The notes under the pieces were generated by a model. It did no database searches. It was not told the DNA's origin and saw nothing but the letters and a program-made list of their open reading frames with translations. From Sutcliffiella horikoshii (lineage in GTDB: Bacteria; Bacillota; Bacilli; Bacillales; Bacillaceae_I): 64,000 nt of DNA. The stretch spans positions 62,001 to 126,000 of the forward strand of contig NZ_RXZI01000002.1 of the NCBI RefSeq assembly GCF_021991925.1. Direction: 5' to 3'. The translations under genes were made by a program, and so were the position numbers. Positions 28,104-36,887 of the stretch are shown piece by piece. Every line of letters starts with the position of its first letter. Position 1 is the first letter of the stretch.

Positions 28104-28181
28104 TAAAGATTGTTGCTATTCACATGCAAAAAGTCGACAATTGAAATTTTTCCGAGAAGCAACAACGTTTACGGAAAAAGC
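28104..28181 (-). repeat. Intergenic TTGTTGCT/AGCAACAA-ended repeat, copy 2
   Basis: AAGATTGTTGCTATTCA through AAAAAGTCG to AGAAGCAACAACGTTTACGG is, in reverse complement, a short version of the element at 66-219. Ends are inverted (TTGTTGCT and AGCAACAA), so the transcript could fold into a hairpin. Confidence 0.5.
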
Positions 28182-28223
28182 AAATAGTATTGATAGGTGC
28201 CATTCATGGAAGGGCACCTTTCT

Positions 28224-28919
28224 TTAATTGGCCTTGGAACGATAAGGAATGATATAGATACCATCATCTTTTATCCAGTCGGCATATAGTACATCATCTA
28301 CCTTGGAATAACCTTTAGAACGAATCTGCTGCTGTAGCCACCCCATGTCAAAGCCAAGGTCTTTCACATTGTCTTCTAGGACCTCGCCATCGATAATCAA
28401 AGATGTACTTAGGTAGGTTGGTTGAGGGGGGATTTGTAGATCTTGAAGGGTAACCTTCTGGTATTTACTTTTCTTCATTATGCTGATAGAACCATTGGAT
28501 TCCAGGATGGCAAAGGCAACTTCTCTTATCGAGAAGGTCTCACTTTGTCGTAATACACTAAGCAACTGATTAATATTCATACGGTTCTTCTTTAGTTGAT
28601 AGCGGTCAATCTGACCATCCCGGATGATGATGGATGGATTTCCTTCCAAAACACCTCTTAGCTTTTTGAATTTCAAAAGCAACTTTTCCATGATTACCAA
28701 TAATACTCCCCAAGTGAAAATAGTGAAAAAAATATAAGCAATATGGACCTTTTCTTCATAGATTCCGTTCCCAAGTAGCTCTGAAAGAACTATGGCAGAT
28801 ATAAAATCAAAGGGGGTCAACTGCTTAATGGTGGTTTTCCCAAGTATTTGGGTAATCGTGAATAGCATAAAGAAACCAACTACAACTTTTATCAAAATTT
28901 CTATCCAATTAAGTTCCAC
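28224..28919 (-). CDS. DUF421 (YetF-like) membrane protein
   Basis: A 231-aa protein with three N-terminal membrane helices and a cytoplasmic alpha/beta domain, as in YetF/YrbG/YkjA proteins. Typical motifs are LTPFDFISAIVLSELLGN, the GNPSIIIRDGQID stretch and REVAFAILESNGSIS. B. subtilis members affect germination or spore properties, but the biochemistry is unknown. Start is GTG, preceded by GGGAGAGG nine bases away. The gene is monocistronic. Confidence 0.88.
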   Translation of the reverse strand: MELNWIEILIKVVVGFFMLFTITQILGKTTIKQLTPFDFISAIVLSELLGNGIYEEKVHIAYIFFTIFTWGVLLVIMEKLLLKFKKLRGVLEGNPSIIIRDGQIDRYQLKKNRMNINQLLSVLRQSETFSIREVAFAILESNGSISIMKKSKYQKVTLQDLQIPPQPTYLSTSLIIDGEVLEDNVKDLGFDMGWLQQQIRSKGYSKVDDVLYADWIKDDGIYIIPYRSKAN

Positions 28920-29065
28920 TTTAAATAACCTCTCCCTACCAATTAGATCCTTCTCTTTATCTAGCAGTCTGTACGAAAAATAGAGCTTTTAATCTTTATA
29001 AATGGCTGGAAATAGAGAGTTTCACGTGAAACATAAAAAAAATACAGAAAAAAGCTAAAATAGCA

Positions 29066-29120
29066 TTGACTTGAAAATGATTATCATTACAATAGTAAAT
29101 GAGAGTGATTATCATTTTTA
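29066..29120 (+). promoter_or_regulatory. Promoter with two Fur boxes upstream of the iron importer
   Basis: TTGACT (29066-29071) and TACAAT (29088-29093) are 16 bases apart. A Fur box GAAAATGATTATCATTACA (29073-29091) lies between and over them, about 16 of 19 matches to the GATAATGATTATCATTATC consensus. A second box starts at 29101 (GAGAGTGATTATCATT). Iron repression by Fur is expected. Confidence 0.85.
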
Positions 29121-29153
29121 ATAAAACTAATATATTTATAGGGAGTGTACATA

Positions 29154-30269
29154 GTGAAAAAGTTTACTGTCATCTTAAGTATGATGCTGGCTCTAATGTT
29201 GGCATTAACAGGCTGTGTGAGCAGCACGAATAACAACGGAAATACAGGAAATACATCTTCTCAAGGCAACAATACAGAAGAAGGTACCAACGAAGAAGCA
29301 ACAAATGAGCAAGAGTCCGGAGAAGTGAACCTATATACAAGCCGCCACTATGAAGCGGACCAAGCACTTTACAAAAAGTTTGAAGAAGAAACTGGAATCA
29401 AAGTGAACGTGGTAGAAGGTAAAGGCGAAGAGCTAATGGAGCGCTTAAACATTGAAGGAGAAGCAACAGAAGCGGATGTTTATATCACAGCCGATGCTGG
29501 TAACCTTCACCAAGCAAAAGAGCGCGAACTATTACAAGCAGTTGAGAGTGATGTCCTTGCAGAAAACATCCCGGAAAAATTACGTGATGTGGATAATCAT
29601 TGGTTTGGTTTGACAAAACGCGCTCGTGTTATTGTCTATGATAAAGAGCGTGTAAGCCCTGAAGAGCTTTCCACTTATGAAGCTCTGACTGAACCGGAAT
29701 GGAAAGACCGTGTGGTGGTAAGATCTTCTGAAAATATGTACAACATGTCACTTTTAGCATCTTTCATCGACATCATGGGAAGAGACCAAGCAAAAGAGTG
29801 GGCACAAGGGATTGCAGATAACATGGCCCGTGATCCTGAAGGTGGAGACCGTGACCAAGCCAAAGCTGTAGTTGCAGGCGAAGCAGATGTAGCGATCATG
29901 AACACGTACTATATTGGTGTTATGTTAAATGGAATAGATGAAGAAGAGAAGAAGGTTGCTGAAAACGTTGGCGTATTCTTCCCGAACCAAGAGACAACAG
30001 GAACGCACATCAATATCAGTGGTGCTGGTGTTACTAAGCATGCGAAAAACAAAGAAAATGCCATCAAGTTCATTGAGTTCTTAAGTGGCGAAGAAGCACA
30101 AGGCCAATTTGCTGAAGCGAACTCTGAATACCCTGTGAATGCAAATGTAGAACCGTCCGAGCTATTAAAATCTTGGGGTGAGTTCAAGGAGCAAGACATC
30201 AACCTTTCCAAATTGGGTGAAAACCAACAAGAAGCGATCCGTATCTTCAACGAGGTTGGCTGGAAATAA
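29154..30269 (+). CDS. Iron ABC transporter substrate-binding lipoprotein (FbpA/FutA type)
   Basis: A ferric-ion binding protein of the extracellular solute-binding family 1 type. The signal peptide ends in ALTGC, followed by an Asn/Gly/Glu-rich linker. The mature domain starts with VNLYTSRHYEADQALYKKFEEE, the FutA/FbpA-like opening, and includes the YY pair in NTYYIG expected of iron ligands. GTG at 29154, eight bases after GGGAG, is preferred to GTG at 29145. Two Fur boxes lie upstream and a partial terminator separates it from the permease, which would raise its level above the membrane subunits. Confidence 0.9.
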   Translation: MKKFTVILSMMLALMLALTGCVSSTNNNGNTGNTSSQGNNTEEGTNEEATNEQESGEVNLYTSRHYEADQALYKKFEEETGIKVNVVEGKGEELMERLNIEGEATEADVYITADAGNLHQAKERELLQAVESDVLAENIPEKLRDVDNHWFGLTKRARVIVYDKERVSPEELSTYEALTEPEWKDRVVVRSSENMYNMSLLASFIDIMGRDQAKEWAQGIADNMARDPEGGDRDQAKAVVAGEADVAIMNTYYIGVMLNGIDEEEKKVAENVGVFFPNQETTGTHINISGAGVTKHAKNKENAIKFIEFLSGEEAQGQFAEANSEYPVNANVEPSELLKSWGEFKEQDINLSKLGENQQEAIRIFNEVGWK

Positions 30270-30284
30270 ATATGAACAAACCAT

Positions 30285-30325
30285 GAACCGAAGCACACCA
30301 GATAGTGCTTCGGTTCTATTTATTT
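30285..30325 (+). terminator. Hairpin between iron binding protein and permease
   Basis: GAACCGAAGCAC and GTGCTTCGGTTC form a perfect 12-bp stem followed by TATTTATTT. It probably ends most binding-protein transcripts. Confidence 0.75.
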
Positions 30326-30336
30326 GCAATCTTCTG

Positions 30337-30365
30337 TTCCATTTGAGAATGATTTTCGTTATAAT
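30337..30365 (+). promoter_or_regulatory. Internal promoter and third Fur box
   Basis: GAGAATGATTTTCGTTATA (30345-30363) matches the Fur consensus at about 15 of 19 positions. TATAAT at 30360-30365, with a weak -35 (TTCCAT) 17 bases upstream, gives a possible promoter right before the permease ATG. Confidence 0.55.
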
Positions 30366-30370
30366 TTAGA

Positions 30371-32062
30371 ATGGAGAAACAAAGAGGCAACAGGTCTTTA
30401 CCAACGAAGGATGTGTCATCTGTGGGTCGGTTTCATTGGTCAAGGGTGCGCCATAAAGGATGGGCTCTTGCTAGTCTTCTTTTTATAACGATTATATTGA
30501 TACCTAATTTACTGATAGCCGTTGAATTCTTTACAGAAGGAAATGACAACTGGCTTCATATAAGAGAATACTTACTGAAGGATTATCTTCAAAATACAGT
30601 AGTAATCATTATTTTTACGTCACTTGCGACGATGCTGATCGGTACAAGTCTTGCGTGGCTGATCACGATTTATCACTTTCCGATGCGGAACTTTCTGAAG
30701 TGGGCGCTGATTCTTCCGTTGGCGATTCCACCATATATTGCCGCTTATACGTTTCACGGTATTTTAAATTATACAGGTGTCATACAGACGACCCTGCGCA
30801 ATTCATTTGATATGCAGGTTAATCAGTCCTACTTCAATATTATGAGCATACAGGGAGCTATCTTCATTTTTACCGTGACGCTGTTCCCATACGTATACGC
30901 AATTACGCGAAGCTTTTTCCAGAATTTATCTGCATCCGTATTAGAGAATGCAAGATTGCTAGGCGGAAATGATATAGATACATTCTTCCGGGTTGCGTTG
31001 CCGATCTCACGGGCTGCAATTGTGGGGAGTGTGACACTTGTCATCTTAGAAGTACTGAATGATTATGGGGTAACAAGCTATTTTGGCATACAGACTGTGA
31101 GTACCGCTATCTTCCGTACATGGTATGGGATGATGGATTTGGATTCTGCCTTGAAGCTTGCTGGGACCTTGATGATCATCGTGATGGTCGTCCTCATGTT
31201 TGAAAGGATTCTAAGGGGTAGGAAAAAATTCTTTGATCCCTCTTCCAAAGTCCGTCCGATCAAGCCCAAAAAACTTACGGGAGCAAAAGCCTGGGGGGTT
31301 TTTGCTTATTGTTTCGGGATTTTTACCATCGCATTCATCATTCCGTTACTTCAGTTGCTGCGCTGGGCATTCATGACGTATGAGAAGGTATTTAATGCAC
31401 AATTCATCACCCTTGCTAAGAACTCTATTTTCGTAGCAACGATTGCTTCACTTATCATCATCTTTGTGGCACTGATCATTTCCAACTATACAAGGTTGCA
31501 ATCAGGCCTTTTGACCAAGTTCATTTCAAGGGTGACGACACTTGGCTATTCCATTCCTGGTGCTGCTATAGCCATTGCGGTCATTACGATATTCATGTCA
31601 TTGGATCAATACATTGTGACCTTCTTGGCGCAATTCAACCTGAAACCGGAGTTTGTGTTACGCACGACCCTGGTGATGCTGATATTTGCTTATGTGATAC
31701 GATTTCTTGCCATTGGATTTAACAATATTGAGGCAGGCTTTGAAAAGATAGGGAACAGATACTCGGAAACCTCGAGGATGCTTGGAGCTTCGACGTTGAG
31801 GACATTTTTCCTTGTGGACCTTCCACTATTGCGCGGTGCGATCGCCAGTGGATTCATCTTGGTGTTTGTGGATATTCTAAAAGAACTACCGTTGACTTTG
31901 TTCTTACAGCCGTTCAATTTTTCCACACTCGCCACGCAGGCTTTCAAATATGCAAATGATGAACGAGTACAGGAGGCTTCCATCGCTTCCCTGATGATCA
32001 TCTTCATAAGTGCTTTGTGTATCTTTATTTTTCACCGGGTACTTGATAAGGAGGCAAACTGA
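30371..32062 (+). CDS. Iron ABC transporter permease (FbpB type)
   Basis: A 563-aa permease with two six-helix halves, each with the binding-protein-dependent EAA loop (ENARLLGGNDIDTFFRVALP and SETSRMLGASTLRTFFLVDLP). This is the double-length layout of FbpB/SfuB iron permeases. No Shine-Dalgarno site precedes the ATG at 30371; with the -10 box at 30360 the transcript could start at the ATG, or translation could begin at GTG 30422 after AAGGA. The stop overlaps the ATPase start by one base. Confidence 0.9.
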   Translation: MEKQRGNRSLPTKDVSSVGRFHWSRVRHKGWALASLLFITIILIPNLLIAVEFFTEGNDNWLHIREYLLKDYLQNTVVIIIFTSLATMLIGTSLAWLITIYHFPMRNFLKWALILPLAIPPYIAAYTFHGILNYTGVIQTTLRNSFDMQVNQSYFNIMSIQGAIFIFTVTLFPYVYAITRSFFQNLSASVLENARLLGGNDIDTFFRVALPISRAAIVGSVTLVILEVLNDYGVTSYFGIQTVSTAIFRTWYGMMDLDSALKLAGTLMIIVMVVLMFERILRGRKKFFDPSSKVRPIKPKKLTGAKAWGVFAYCFGIFTIAFIIPLLQLLRWAFMTYEKVFNAQFITLAKNSIFVATIASLIIIFVALIISNYTRLQSGLLTKFISRVTTLGYSIPGAAIAIAVITIFMSLDQYIVTFLAQFNLKPEFVLRTTLVMLIFAYVIRFLAIGFNNIEAGFEKIGNRYSETSRMLGASTLRTFFLVDLPLLRGAIASGFILVFVDILKELPLTLFLQPFNFSTLATQAFKYANDERVQEASIASLMIIFISALCIFIFHRVLDKEAN

Positions 32063-32739
32063 TGTTTATTCAGATCAGAGACTTGCAGTTCCAGTATAAA
32101 AATACGAAAAAGAATACGCTCGACCATATCCAGGTCGATATTGAGCGCGGGGAGATCGTTTCCATACTAGGAAAAAGTGGAAGTGGAAAGAGTACGCTGT
32201 TACGAATCATTGCAGGACTCGAAAACCCTACGTCTGGAAGTATGAAAGTAAATGGGGAAGTGATGTTTGATCCCAAAACATTCATCGTACCGGAAAAGCG
32301 CGGAATAGGAGTGGTATTCCAAGATTATGCATTGTTTCCGCATATGACGGTAGCCCAGAACATCAAGTATGGATTACGAAAAATGAACAGGAAAGAAAAG
32401 CAGGAGCGACTAGAGGAAATGCTCCGCTTAATCAATTTGGCGGAATACGGACATCGTTATCCGTATGAGCTAAGCGGGGGACAACAGCAGCGTGTGGCCC
32501 TTGCCAGAGCCTTGGCGCCCGCACCGTCACTATTGCTCCTTGACGAGCCGTTCAGTAATCTGGACGCCCATCTGCAAGAGAAAATCCGTGACGAGTTAAA
32601 AGAGATCCTCAAGAAAACAGGCATCACCTCCATCTTCGTCACCCATGACTTTGCAGACGCCAAAGCCATCGCCGACCGCATCCTCTATATTGACGAAGGT
32701 CAACTAGTGAATAGGGCCTGTGATTTGGTAATGAGTTAA
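32062..32739 (+). CDS. Iron ABC transporter ATP-binding protein (short FbpC type)
   Basis: An ABC ATPase with Walker A GKSGSGKST (about residue 36), Q-loop QDYALFP, signature LSGGQQQR, Walker B LLLLDEP and switch His in VTHD. At 225 aa it ends right after the nucleotide-binding domain; FbpC-type ATPases are usually about 340-350 aa with a C-terminal regulatory domain, which is absent here. It is the last gene of the operon and is followed by a terminator. Confidence 0.9.
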   Translation: MFIQIRDLQFQYKNTKKNTLDHIQVDIERGEIVSILGKSGSGKSTLLRIIAGLENPTSGSMKVNGEVMFDPKTFIVPEKRGIGVVFQDYALFPHMTVAQNIKYGLRKMNRKEKQERLEEMLRLINLAEYGHRYPYELSGGQQQRVALARALAPAPSLLLLDEPFSNLDAHLQEKIRDELKEILKKTGITSIFVTHDFADAKAIADRILYIDEGQLVNRACDLVMS

Positions 32740-32746
32740 AGGGATA

Positions 32747-32800
32747 AAAGGGGTCTGACCCTCACCGCTTTACAGCGGTGAAGGTCAGACCCCTTTTTTA
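32747..32800. terminator. Long hairpin terminator with GGGGTCTGACC arms
   Basis: GGGGTCTGACC (32750-32760) pairs with GGTCAGACCCC (32783-32793); an inner CACCGC/GCGGTG stem closes the loop. A-run and T-run flank it, so it can end both convergent iron operons. The arm motif recurs at 46692, 55345 and 57256. Confidence 0.85.
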
Positions 32801-33802
32801 TTTCTTCAACAACAAATACATAAAATAAGGCGCTCCAATCAATGCGACCATGATGCCTGCTGGAATCCCACTATCGATCAGGTTGCGTCCGATTGTGTCG
32901 GCAAACAATAACAGCCAGCCACCAATGAGGACCGCTACCGGGAGAAACAGTTGATTTCTAGGCCCGACCAAGGATTTGGCCATATGAGGTGCCATTAACC
33001 CGACGAAGGCAATTCCACCTGTCACCGAGACCGCCGAAGCTGCCAATGCCACTGCCGCCAACAACAATACCACGCGCTCTTTTTCAAGCGATACCCCAAC
33101 CCCGATGGCTACTGGCTCACTCATGCCAAGCAAGTTCAAACGATTGGCTCTATACAGGGTAAAAGGAACCAACACAAGAAGCCATGGCAATAAAGCCAAT
33201 ATAAATGGCCAATCCGAGCCCCAAATGTTACCTGCCAGCCATTTGGCGATGAAATCCACTTTTACACGCTCAGCAGAAGATATCAAGATGATCATCATCC
33301 CCGAAAGTGCCATGGAAAAACCGACTCCGACCAATACGAGCCGGACAGGCTGAAGACCGCCAACCCTCTGATAAGAGAACAAATAAATCAATATTGCCGT
33401 AATCAGCGCACCTAAAAAAGCAACCGCTGGCAACATATAAACAAAAGAGCCCACATTAATCGGGACGTACAAGAAGAAAATGGATATTGCCACCCCTGCC
33501 CCTGCATTGATCCCGATGATTCCTGGGTCCGCCAAGTCATTACGGGTAATTCCTTGTAGAATGGCACCTGATAATGCGAGCGCCATGCCTGCAAGAATCG
33601 TGATCACAATACGTGGAAGCCTGATGGAAAACAAAACAAACTCTTCTTTAAAAGTACCTTGCCCCAAAATCGTTGGTATCAGCCGGTCAAATGACAAGGA
33701 GGCAGGTCCCACGCCGATTCCGACAACTACGGTGAGCAAGATAAGCAAAGTTAAAAGAAGCACGATAATACGTTGTTTTTTTATAATAGATGGATGGATC
33801 AT
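32798..33802 (-). CDS. Siderophore ABC transporter permease (FecCD family), distal
   Basis: A 334-aa FecCD/BtuC-type permease with about nine to ten helices. The family motifs GMALALSGAILQGITRNDLADPGIIGINAGA and GGIAFVGLMAPHMAK are present. With the 33799 gene it forms the heterodimeric channel for a ferric siderophore, similar to YfiZ/YfhA or FeuB/FeuC. It overlaps the upstream permease by four bases and ends the operon. Confidence 0.92.
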   Translation of the reverse strand: MIHPSIIKKQRIIVLLLTLLILLTVVVGIGVGPASLSFDRLIPTILGQGTFKEEFVLFSIRLPRIVITILAGMALALSGAILQGITRNDLADPGIIGINAGAGVAISIFFLYVPINVGSFVYMLPAVAFLGALITAILIYLFSYQRVGGLQPVRLVLVGVGFSMALSGMMIILISSAERVKVDFIAKWLAGNIWGSDWPFILALLPWLLVLVPFTLYRANRLNLLGMSEPVAIGVGVSLEKERVVLLLAAVALAASAVSVTGGIAFVGLMAPHMAKSLVGPRNQLFLPVAVLIGGWLLLFADTIGRNLIDSGIPAGIMVALIGAPYFMYLLLKK

Positions 33803-34821
33803 GAGAATGCTTTCCCTCCTTTACGGACAATGACAAGGAAGAAAGGGAGCCCGACCATTGCCACGATAGCAGCTACAGGCGTTTCAAAAGGGGCGTTGAT
33901 GGTACGGCCTAATGTATCCGCGAAAAGCATGAAGATGGCCCCAACGATCGCGGACATCGGCAAGATAAAGCGGTAATCCGTTCCCACGATGGCGCGCACG
34001 ATATGTGGGACCATCAGCCCGATAAAGGCCATATTCCCGACAAGTGCTACAGAAGCACCCGTCAATAAAATAATGACGATAAATAATATCCCTTTGACCA
34101 CTGCGATCTTTTGCCCCAACCCAACAGCCACTTCCTCGCTGAGACTGAGGATGGTAAGCTGTCTGGAGAGGTAAAGCGCCACAAGCAACCCAACCGTTAT
34201 CAAAGGGATGATTAGTTGCAGTTGCCCCCAGGTGGTCCCGATAATCCCACCAGCTGTCCACATAGAAACATTTCGTGATAGCTTAAAGGTCAATGCTACT
34301 CCTTCAGCGATGGCAAAAAGAAAGGCGGAGACTGCCGCACCAGCCAGGACGATGCGAAGAGGGGAAAATCCGCCTTTTTTCATCGCACCTAAACCAAATA
34401 CCATGATTGCCCCTACAGCTGCCCCAATGAAACAAGCAATGGTGATTCCGTAGTAGTTAATAGAAGGAAAGAATGCCAGTGTAATAGCAAGGGCAGCATT
34501 CGCCCCAGCTGTTAAACCAAGCAGTCCTGGATCTGCAAGGGGGTTTCTGGTCATTCCCTGCATAATGGCACCTGCAACCGACAAGCCAGCACCCACAAAT
34601 ATCGCAGCCACTTCACGTGGAAGCCTTATTTCACGAAGGATCAGAATTTTATCTCCACTTGATGTGGGAGAAGTTAAGGCCAACCACACATCCCGAATGG
34701 TAGTGTCAGCAGCCCCAAAAACCATCGCAGCAAAAAACACCGCCACAAAGACGATGAGCGCCACAATGAATTTAATTGTAAAGGGAATGCTTCTTTCCAA
34801 CGAAATCTTCATATTCCTCAT
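33799..34821 (-). CDS. Siderophore ABC transporter permease (FecCD family), proximal
   Basis: A 340-aa paralog of the downstream permease, with GAGLSVAGAIMQGMTRNPLADPGLLG and the AFIGLMVPHIVRAIVG loop that contacts the ATPase. It follows the binding protein after a 138-base spacer that holds a hairpin. The spacer has no obvious promoter. Confidence 0.92.
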   Translation of the reverse strand: MRNMKISLERSIPFTIKFIVALIVFVAVFFAAMVFGAADTTIRDVWLALTSPTSSGDKILILREIRLPREVAAIFVGAGLSVAGAIMQGMTRNPLADPGLLGLTAGANAALAITLAFFPSINYYGITIACFIGAAVGAIMVFGLGAMKKGGFSPLRIVLAGAAVSAFLFAIAEGVALTFKLSRNVSMWTAGGIIGTTWGQLQLIIPLITVGLLVALYLSRQLTILSLSEEVAVGLGQKIAVVKGILFIVIILLTGASVALVGNMAFIGLMVPHIVRAIVGTDYRFILPMSAIVGAIFMLFADTLGRTINAPFETPVAAIVAMVGLPFFLVIVRKGGKAFS

Positions 34822-34917
34822 CTTTTCTATATCAGAATGGAGCTATACCTTGTTGATCCGCAGTGTCTTGAACAGAGATCAACGAGCTCAAGCAAAAACA
34901 AATGGTAACGATAGAAT

Positions 34918-34950
34918 AAGAGGGACCTTCTACTAATAGAAGCATCCCTC
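34918..34950 (-). terminator. Attenuator hairpin between siderophore binding protein and permeases
   Basis: GAGGGA-CTTCTA and TAGAAG-TCCCTC arms pair with a small internal mismatch. The T-run on the minus strand is poor, so partial termination that favours the binding protein is likely. Confidence 0.55.
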
Positions 34951-34959
34951 CAAAAAGTC

Positions 34960-35904
34960 TTAGTTTCCTAAAAAGCTATCCTTAAAGAACTCCAACTGGA
35001 AATCAAGGGAAATTGGATCATTAAAATAGAACTCTTTCGCATCCGCCTCAAAAACCTGTCCATTCTTCACAGCCGGGATATTCTTATACGTTTCGGTTTC
35101 CTGGAAGGATGTATCTCCCTCTGAATTTTTACTAAAGACAACATAATCCCCAGCAAACTCAGGTAATACTTCAAAGGAAAGCATATGATACCCTGCTTCT
35201 AAAGCTTCTTCTTTTACTCTCTCAGGCATCTTCAACTTCATTTCTTGATAAATAATTTCTGTTCCGCGTCCCCAATTGTCGCCGAAAACGTAAAGCTCTT
35301 TATCAAAGTTTTCGATAACGGAGACAGTAGCATCTTCGCCGATTTTAGCGCGAATCTCTTCTCCAGCTTCTTGAGCGCGTGTCTTGAAGTCATCCACCCA
35401 TTTTTGGGCTTCTTCTTCTTTGTTTAGTAGTTTGCCAATTTCAACATGCTGTGTAAGATAATCCACATTTCCATATGTGTACGCGACAGTAGGAGCAATA
35501 TCCGCAAGCTTATCAAGATTGTTTGCATTGGAGGCAGCGATGATAAGGTCTGGATCTAATTCGATAATTTTCTCTAAATCTTGATCCGTCACTTCCACTG
35601 CATCTTTCAAGTATTCTTGGTAACGAGGATTTGCCATTGCCCAAGAGTCAGTCCCAACAATATTCGTTCCAAGGGCCATGACATTTCCAGCAACGAAAGA
35701 GTTTATGACAACGACTCTTTGAGGATTTGCTGGTACATCAATTGGTCCTGTTTCGGCTTGATAAGTAATGGTCTCAGAGGAGGAAGCATTTCCCTCATTT
35801 GAAGTATCACCATTGTTATTGGTTGCATTATTATTTGTGTTCCCGCAGGCACTAACGACCAGCAATAGCAGGAATACGAAGGGAATCATTAATTTTTTCA
35901 TCAT
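34960..35904 (-). CDS. Iron-siderophore binding lipoprotein (YfiY-like)
   Basis: A 314-aa class III binding protein. The signal peptide ends in VVSAC, followed by an Asn-rich linker, then a FepB/FhuD-type fold (PQRVVVINSFVAGNVMALG and DLIIAASNANNLDKLADIAPTV). This resembles YfiY and related hydroxamate or citrate-hydroxamate siderophore receptors; the exact ligand is unknown. GGAG lies six bases before the ATG, within the end of the ATPase gene. Confidence 0.9.
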   Translation of the reverse strand: MMKKLMIPFVFLLLLVVSACGNTNNNATNNNGDTSNEGNASSSETITYQAETGPIDVPANPQRVVVINSFVAGNVMALGTNIVGTDSWAMANPRYQEYLKDAVEVTDQDLEKIIELDPDLIIAASNANNLDKLADIAPTVAYTYGNVDYLTQHVEIGKLLNKEEEAQKWVDDFKTRAQEAGEEIRAKIGEDATVSVIENFDKELYVFGDNWGRGTEIIYQEMKLKMPERVKEEALEAGYHMLSFEVLPEFAGDYVVFSKNSEGDTSFQETETYKNIPAVKNGQVFEADAKEFYFNDPISLDFQLEFFKDSFLGN

Positions 35905-36697
35905 GGTTGTCTCCTTTAAGTAAGTTGTAGGTTAAGCACATAGGTTTATTTGTTCTTGGATCTCGGCCGATTTCGGCGTCGATTTGAAAGACTTGTCTTA
36001 ATACATCCGGTGTAATTACTTCTTCGCAATTACCCGACTTGACGATGTTCCCATCCTTTAAGGCGATCAGGTAGTCGGCAAATCTGGCAGCTTGGTTCAA
36101 ATCGTGGAGGACCATGATAATGGTGCGTTCCTGTTCTCTATTTAGCTTTTGTAAAAGTTCCAGGACTTCCAATTGGTGGGCCATGTCCAGATAGGTAGTA
36201 GGTTCATCCAGGAAAATGATTTCTGTTTCCTGGGCAAGAGCCATGGCAATCCAGACGCGCTGGCGTTGACCGCCGGATAGTGCGTCAACCGGACGATATT
36301 TAAACTCTGTTGTTCCTGTTACCTCAAGTGCCCAATCCATGACCTCATAATCCTTTTTGGTCAAACGTCCAAATCCTTTTTGATAGGGGAACCGGCCATA
36401 GGAGACAAGCTCACCGACTGTTAATCCGCTTACACTTTCAGGTGTTTGGGGGAGAATGGCCATCTTTTTGGCAAGAGATTTGGTGTTTTCTCTGGCAATC
36501 TCTTGTCCATCTAGTAGGATAGCGCCAGATTGATGGGAGATAATCCTGGTGATAGCCTTTAAAAGGGTGGATTTTCCGCAGCCATTGGATCCGATGATGG
36601 TCGTGATCTGCTTATCTGGTAGTTCAACCGATAAATCCTTTATTATCAAGCGTTCACCATAGCCAATGTTCAAGTCCTTTGTATGTAGGCGAACCAT
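35852..36697 (-). CDS. Siderophore ABC transporter ATP-binding protein (FecE/YusV type)
   Basis: A 281-aa ATPase with Walker A GSNGCGKST, signature LSGGQRQR, Walker B IIFLDEP and switch His in VLHDLN. It is a FecE/FhuC/YusV-type ATPase. It comes first in the operon and overlaps the binding protein by 53 bases, so its last 17 codons double as the RBS and start of the next gene; the normal C-terminus probably ends near LTYNLLK. A Fur box lies upstream. Confidence 0.9.
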   Translation of the reverse strand: MVRLHTKDLNIGYGERLIIKDLSVELPDKQITTIIGSNGCGKSTLLKAITRIISHQSGAILLDGQEIARENTKSLAKKMAILPQTPESVSGLTVGELVSYGRFPYQKGFGRLTKKDYEVMDWALEVTGTTEFKYRPVDALSGGQRQRVWIAMALAQETEIIFLDEPTTYLDMAHQLEVLELLQKLNREQERTIIMVLHDLNQAARFADYLIALKDGNIVKSGNCEEVITPDVLRQVFQIDAEIGRDPRTNKPMCLTYNLLKGDNHDEKINDSLRIPAIAGR

Positions 36698-36734
36698 TTA
36701 TGTAACCCCCAGTTTATAGTAAGTTTACACTAGT

Positions 36735-36753
36735 GATAATGATTATCAATGTC
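36735..36753 (-). promoter_or_regulatory. Fur box upstream of the siderophore importer operon
   Basis: GATAATGATTATCAATGTC matches the 19-bp Fur consensus at 17 positions. It lies 38 bases upstream of the ATPase start on the minus strand. Confidence 0.85.
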
Positions 36754-36851
36754 GTAACAATTATTACTATAAGACTATTAATAGGGGTTGTCAATGACTA
36801 ATTGAGAAATATTTTCAATGAAAAACATGGATAAAAAAGAATCTCCCTAAA

Positions 36852-36887
36852 TAAAAAGTAGGAAGGGAGCAATTCCCTTTCCTACTA
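36852..36887 (-). terminator. Terminator of the Bce-type ABC genes
   Basis: On the minus strand AGTAGGAAAGGGA and TCCCTTCCTACT pair with a small bulge, followed by TTTTTATTTA. Confidence 0.8.

Noticed and set aside
34565-34936. Open frame of 123 codons antisense to the siderophore permease
   Set aside because: The opposite strand encodes a clear FecCD permease; this frame shows no RBS and biased composition.
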